Shown here in pieces: positions 60,795 to 64,000 of a stretch of 64,000 bases of DNA. Positions within the stretch are counted from its first letter, which is position 1. Each line of letters starts with the position of its first letter. The notes under the pieces were generated by a model, which searched no databases, was not told the origin of the DNA, and was given only the letters and a program-made list of their open reading frames with translations. The position numbers and the translations under genes are program-made. Source of the stretch: Bacteroidota bacterium (GTDB lineage Bacteria; Bacteroidota; Bacteroidia; Bacteroidales; JAGNHN01); the NCBI GenBank assembly GCA_022710185.1, contig JAKLHK010000014.1, forward strand, positions 1 through 64,000. Reading direction: 5' to 3'.

Positions 60795-61736
60795 TCAATA
60801 AAGATAACGGGTGATCTGTCCTGCCTCCACCATAATGAATCTGAAGATCAGCCCTCCGATCAGGATGGCCAGGGCGGGGATCGCCATCGGGATGTGGTAG
60901 CCCCGGAGCTCCAGGATCTCGAGAACGGCGGGGAAAAGCAGGCCCAGCACGATAACAAATACCCAGAAGGAAACCGTGAACTGCCCGCCCAGGAACAGCT
61001 GTGCAGCCTCGATCTGGACCGCGGAACTGGCCAGGAATCCCATGAACAGGTGGGTGATCAGGAACAGTTCGATGCCGATCAGGATGAGGTCAATACGGCT
61101 CAACCTGCTGCGTTCCCTGGGATCCTTCGACATCCACATGGTCGCGGCTATACCGGTCGACAGACCTGAAACCAGGAAGAGGGGCCCGAGGATGGAGGTA
61201 TTCCACAATGGCCTGGCATTGAAGGCTGACAGCAGGATCCCGGTATATATCCCCAGGATGATGGCCAGCACCAGCAGTGCCCAGGCCAGGGCGAGCCGGT
61301 ACCGGATCACCAGGCCCTCGAAGGACTCAAGCCAGGCAAATTTCCACTTCCAATCCGGGATGGCTTCCTTAACATAACTGGCTACCCAGATGATCGAAAG
61401 GGGGGTGATAAGCATCAGGGTCCAGGCACCCCACGACATCGGGCTGTCGAGCCGTATGGTAGTATACAGCTGCCAGAAGAACAGCTTGTGTTTCAGGTCG
61501 AGGAACAGGGCCCCTAGGCCCAGGGTGAGGGCCAGCGGGACTAAAAAGGGCGCCCATTTGACGGTGGTAGGCATCTCCTTGTCCTTGCCCATGATGGAAT
61601 ACAGGGCGGCGAAAAACAGGATGCCTGCGGCCAGACCGCCCAGGAAGAGGTAGATCGGGATCTGCCAGTGCCAGAGGTTGAGGTAGGGGTCTATCCCCGG
61701 GTTCATCCTTCCGCTGATGATGAGTTCTTCTTTCAT
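60795..61736 (-). CDS. NrfD/PsrC-type membrane anchor subunit
   Basis: The 313-residue protein with eight to nine membrane helices matches the NrfD/PsrC family: HWQIPIYLFLGGLAAGILFF, APFLVPLALTLGLGALFLDL, SPMSWGAWTLMLITPLSI. The subunit accepts electrons from quinol and passes them to the 4Fe-4S subunit. Conserved charged and aromatic residues (W in SWGAW) are those of the quinol site in PsrC. It follows the Fe-S gene by 12 bases and is followed by the YeeE pair. Confidence 0.92.
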   Translation of the reverse strand: MKEELIISGRMNPGIDPYLNLWHWQIPIYLFLGGLAAGILFFAALYSIMGKDKEMPTTVKWAPFLVPLALTLGLGALFLDLKHKLFFWQLYTTIRLDSPMSWGAWTLMLITPLSIIWVASYVKEAIPDWKWKFAWLESFEGLVIRYRLALAWALLVLAIILGIYTGILLSAFNARPLWNTSILGPLFLVSGLSTGIAATMWMSKDPRERSRLSRIDLILIGIELFLITHLFMGFLASSAVQIEAAQLFLGGQFTVSFWVFVIVLGLLFPAVLEILELRGYHIPMAIPALAILIGGLIFRFIMVEAGQITRYLY

Positions 61737-61748
61737 GGGGATGGAGTG

Positions 61749-62282
61749 TTAGATCAGGTAGAAGATCTGGGGTTTGGTGCCGGCCTCCGGGGCGAGGTCC
61801 TTGAACTTGCGGTTGCGCAGGGCTACCGAGATCTCGCTGTTGGGGTCGTCCAGGTCCCCGAAATACATGCACTTGGTGGGGCATACCTCCACGCAGGCGG
61901 GTTTCTGTCCTTCCCTGACCCTGTGGATGCAGAAGGTGCATTTGTCCACATAGCCTTCCGGGTGAGAATAGCGGGCATCGTAGGGGCAGGATTGGATGCA
62001 GGCTCCGCAGCCGATGCATTCGTTGTGGGTGACCAGCACCACCCCACCTTCCACGATATGGCTGGCCCCGGTGGGACAGCAGCGAACGCAGGGGGCGTTG
62101 TCGCAATGGTTGCAGCGTTCCGAGCGCAGTTCCAGCTCCACATGGGGGTAGGTGCCGTCCACGGTCTCTGTGATCCAGTCCCGGCAATAACCCACCGGTA
62201 CATTGTTCTCCGTCTGGCAGGCTACCACGCAGTCGCTGCAGCCCACACATTTACGGGTGTCTATGGCCATGGCGTACCTCAT
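61749..62282 (-). CDS. 4Fe-4S electron transfer subunit (PsrB/PhsB-like)
   Basis: The 177-residue protein has four cysteine clusters for four [4Fe-4S] centres: CVGCSDCVVAC (~13-23), ERCNHCDNAPCVRCCP, CIGCGACIQSCP and CTFCIHRVREGQKPACVEVCP. The arrangement is that of DmsB/PsrB/PhsB subunits with no signal peptide, so it travels with the catalytic subunit through Tat. The ATG at 62282 overlaps the stop of the catalytic subunit gene (ATGA). Confidence 0.95.
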   Translation of the reverse strand: MRYAMAIDTRKCVGCSDCVVACQTENNVPVGYCRDWITETVDGTYPHVELELRSERCNHCDNAPCVRCCPTGASHIVEGGVVLVTHNECIGCGACIQSCPYDARYSHPEGYVDKCTFCIHRVREGQKPACVEVCPTKCMYFGDLDDPNSEISVALRNRKFKDLAPEAGTKPQIFYLI

Positions 62283-64000
62283 GCCTCAGCCTCCTTTCCC
62301 AGGTCTTCCGTTACGAAGGTGACGAAGTTGCCGCGCATCCCCGTGCCCCCCATGATGGGGTCGACCATAACGTTAGTAATGAGTTCCGAATCGTTCAACC
62401 CCTTGCCGAAGGCCCGGCTGAGCCATTTGTTGCTGTGGCCGAACCCATGCACTATGTATACCGAGTCCCAGCGGATGCGTTCGGTTACCCTCACCTTCAC
62501 CGGGAAACTGGATACCACTTCGTCCTGGTTCTTGAGGTAGACCTCCTGGCCGTTGCGCAGGCCCCACACCCTTGCCGTTTTGGGGTTCACCCAAACGTTG
62601 TTCTCCTCCATCAGGTCGGTGAGGTTGGGGTTGTTGGCAGTGCGGCTGAAAGTATGCATGGGGGCCCGGCCATAGATCAGCCGGTAATATCCGTCCGGGG
62701 GCTGGGGGTGTGCAGTGAACACCGGCATGGGATCGAATCCGGCCGCTTCGAACATATGGGAGTAAAACTCGATCTTCCCACTCGGGGTATTGAACGCAAA
62801 GTCCTGACCTTCTTCCAGGTAAAGCGTCCCGCTGGCGCGTTCGAGCTTCATCATCCCCTTTTGCTGCATTTCCTCAAGGGAAGAGCCGAGCTGGCGAAGC
62901 TGCCAGTCGAGTACTTCGGTATAGTCCGAATAGTTAAACCAGGCCTTGAGCCCCATGCGATCGCCGAGTTGCTTGGCGATCCACCAGGCCGGCCGGGTCT
63001 CCCAGCGGGGTTCGGTAGCCGGCATGCGCAGCGCCACCCAGGGCTCGCGGTGGGGAGAGTCACGGAGCTCGTCGTAGCGCTCCAGGTAGGTGCATTCCGG
63101 CAGGATGACATCGGCATACCCGGTGATCTCCATGGGCATGGTATCCACCACCACGACAAATTCCAGGGAGTCGAAGGCGCGGATGAGCTGCTCCTTGTCG
63201 GGCATGGTGAGCGGCAAGTTGGTGCCGGCCACAATCCAGGCCTTCACCACTTTATCGTCGGTCTGTTCCTCAGCGATGGAGGCTTCCACCAGGACGTTCG
63301 ACACGGCCAGGTCGGCCAGCGGATAGCGCCCGTTCAGCTTGTCCTTCCATGTCCAGCGTGGGGATGGGAACTCCGGCATGGGGAAATGCGGGATCTTGGG
63401 CGCGGTCTTGAAGTAGAAGCCTCCGCGCCTTCCCCAACTTCCCAGGAGGGCATTGAGGATGGCGATGGCACGGGACCGCTGGGTGTCGTCGCCGTACCAG
63501 GTCACATGGCGCCCGGGGTGCACGATCACTGCCGGGGAGGCGTCAGCCATCGCCCGGGCGGTTTCGCGGATCTGCTCAGGGGTGATGGTGGTAATTCCGT
63601 AGGCCCATTCCGGTGTCATGGCCTTCACATGCTCACGAAGCTGGTCGAAGCCTTCGGTATACCGGGCCACATAATCCTTGTCGTAACGCTCCTCGTAGAT
63701 GAGCACATGGATCCAGGCCAGCAGCAGGGCCAGGTCGGTAGCCGGTTTGATGGGAAGCCAGAAGCGGGATTTGGATGCCACGGTGCTGAAACGGGGATCC
63801 ACCGTAATGATGGTCGCCCCCCGGTCGATGGCATCGGCCATCTCCTGTACCTGACCGTTGTGCATGTTCTCGCCCAGATGGGAGCCGATAAGCACCAGGC
63901 AACGGGTGTCCCGGATGTCGGTCGGCTCAGGCGAACCTACGCTGGCACCGAAAGTCCCCAGAAATCCTACTTCCCTGGGCCCGCGACATTGGGCATAGGA
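62279..64000 (-). CDS. Molybdopterin oxidoreductase, polysulfide/thiosulfate reductase type (5' end outside window)
   Basis: The frame stays open to the right edge (574 codons seen), so the N-terminus with any Tat signal and Fe-S motif is missing. Visible parts are the middle and C-terminal domains of a DMSO-reductase family enzyme: IDRGATIITVDPRFSTVASKS, WIVAGTNLPLTMPD, YADVILPECTYLERYDEL, RAPMHTFSRTANNP and the cofactor-binding C-terminal domain (WVNPKTARVWGLRNGQEVYL). The linked NrfD and 4Fe-4S subunits point to the Psr/Phs/Ttr group. It probably reduces polysulfide, thiosulfate or tetrathionate; the exact substrate cannot be read from the sequence. First visible gene of the sulfur operon. 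Confidence 0.9.
   Translation of the reverse strand, partial: SYAQCRGPREVGFLGTFGASVGSPEPTDIRDTRCLVLIGSHLGENMHNGQVQEMADAIDRGATIITVDPRFSTVASKSRFWLPIKPATDLALLLAWIHVLIYEERYDKDYVARYTEGFDQLREHVKAMTPEWAYGITTITPEQIRETARAMADASPAVIVHPGRHVTWYGDDTQRSRAIAILNALLGSWGRRGGFYFKTAPKIPHFPMPEFPSPRWTWKDKLNGRYPLADLAVSNVLVEASIAEEQTDDKVVKAWIVAGTNLPLTMPDKEQLIRAFDSLEFVVVVDTMPMEITGYADVILPECTYLERYDELRDSPHREPWVALRMPATEPRWETRPAWWIAKQLGDRMGLKAWFNYSDYTEVLDWQLRQLGSSLEEMQQKGMMKLERASGTLYLEEGQDFAFNTPSGKIEFYSHMFEAAGFDPMPVFTAHPQPPDGYYRLIYGRAPMHTFSRTANNPNLTDLMEENNVWVNPKTARVWGLRNGQEVYLKNQDEVVSSFPVKVRVTERIRWDSVYIVHGFGHSNKWLSRAFGKGLNDSELITNVMVDPIMGGTGMRGNFVTFVTEDLGKEAEA

Overview
The window looks like a chromosomal segment of a member of the Bacteroidota (probably class Bacteroidia) with a moderately high GC content. 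The evidence is: seven proteins with type IX secretion (T9SS) C-terminal sorting domains; Bacteroidota-typical families (DUF5686, DUF4296, head-GIN/DUF2807, C10 peptidase, SBBP-repeat protein); and repeated use of the TAnnTTTG -7 promoter element. A phosphate butyryltransferase/butyrate kinase pair, a tryptophanase and a polysulfide/thiosulfate reductase-type molybdoenzyme suggest an anaerobic or facultative, protein-degrading, sulfur-respiring lifestyle. Genes are densely packed and mostly housekeeping or secreted enzymes. I saw no rRNA, tRNA, CRISPR array, prophage or insertion sequence.

Left third (1-27.7 kb): the end of a large T9SS surface protein. Then a minus-strand run ptb-buk-DUF6544-crcB-DUF190-membrane protein-M28 peptidase, which couples butyryl-phosphate metabolism to a fluoride exporter. 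Next come an M64 peptidase, an SBBP-repeat T9SS protein, a PepSY membrane protein, pirin plus YceI, a YCF48-like T9SS protein, a large T9SS subtilisin, a DUF4405 membrane protein, a class C beta-lactamase-like hydrolase, a zinc-ribbon protein, a GT39-like glycosyltransferase, TetR plus DUF486, and an epimerase/DUF3365 heme protein/membrane protein operon.

Middle (27.9-46.5 kb): a six-gene minus-strand operon (ECF sigma factor, anti-sigma factor, two putative-adhesin repeat proteins, two small outer-membrane proteins) ending in a clear terminator. Then a tryptophanase gene with a long structured leader holding an intrinsic terminator and a 41-codon ORF. Then fRMsr-MntP-endonuclease I, deoC, a secreted thioredoxin-like protein, a von Willebrand A lipoprotein, a C10 peptidase, a Skp-like protein plus DUF4296, RecQ and a KdsD-like isomerase.

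Right third (46.6-64 kb): AhpD-like protein, DUF5686 outer-membrane protein, lptB, unknown secreted proteins, pssA, a period-7 tandem repeat tract, an alginate-export-like porin, queA, tatA and mobA. It ends in a seven-gene minus-strand sulfur operon running off the window: Mo-catalytic subunit, 4Fe-4S subunit, NrfD anchor, two half-size YeeE/YedE transporters and two membrane-anchored rhodanese-fold proteins. Each rhodanese-fold protein has exactly one cysteine, the last residue of a shared tail ending VEGGC, and lacks the normal catalytic cysteine. This is the strongest candidate for an undescribed mechanism here: a possible periplasmic sulfur-carrier tail working with sulfur transport and sulfur reduction. 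mobA and tatA, just convergent to this operon, would supply cofactor and export for the molybdoenzyme.
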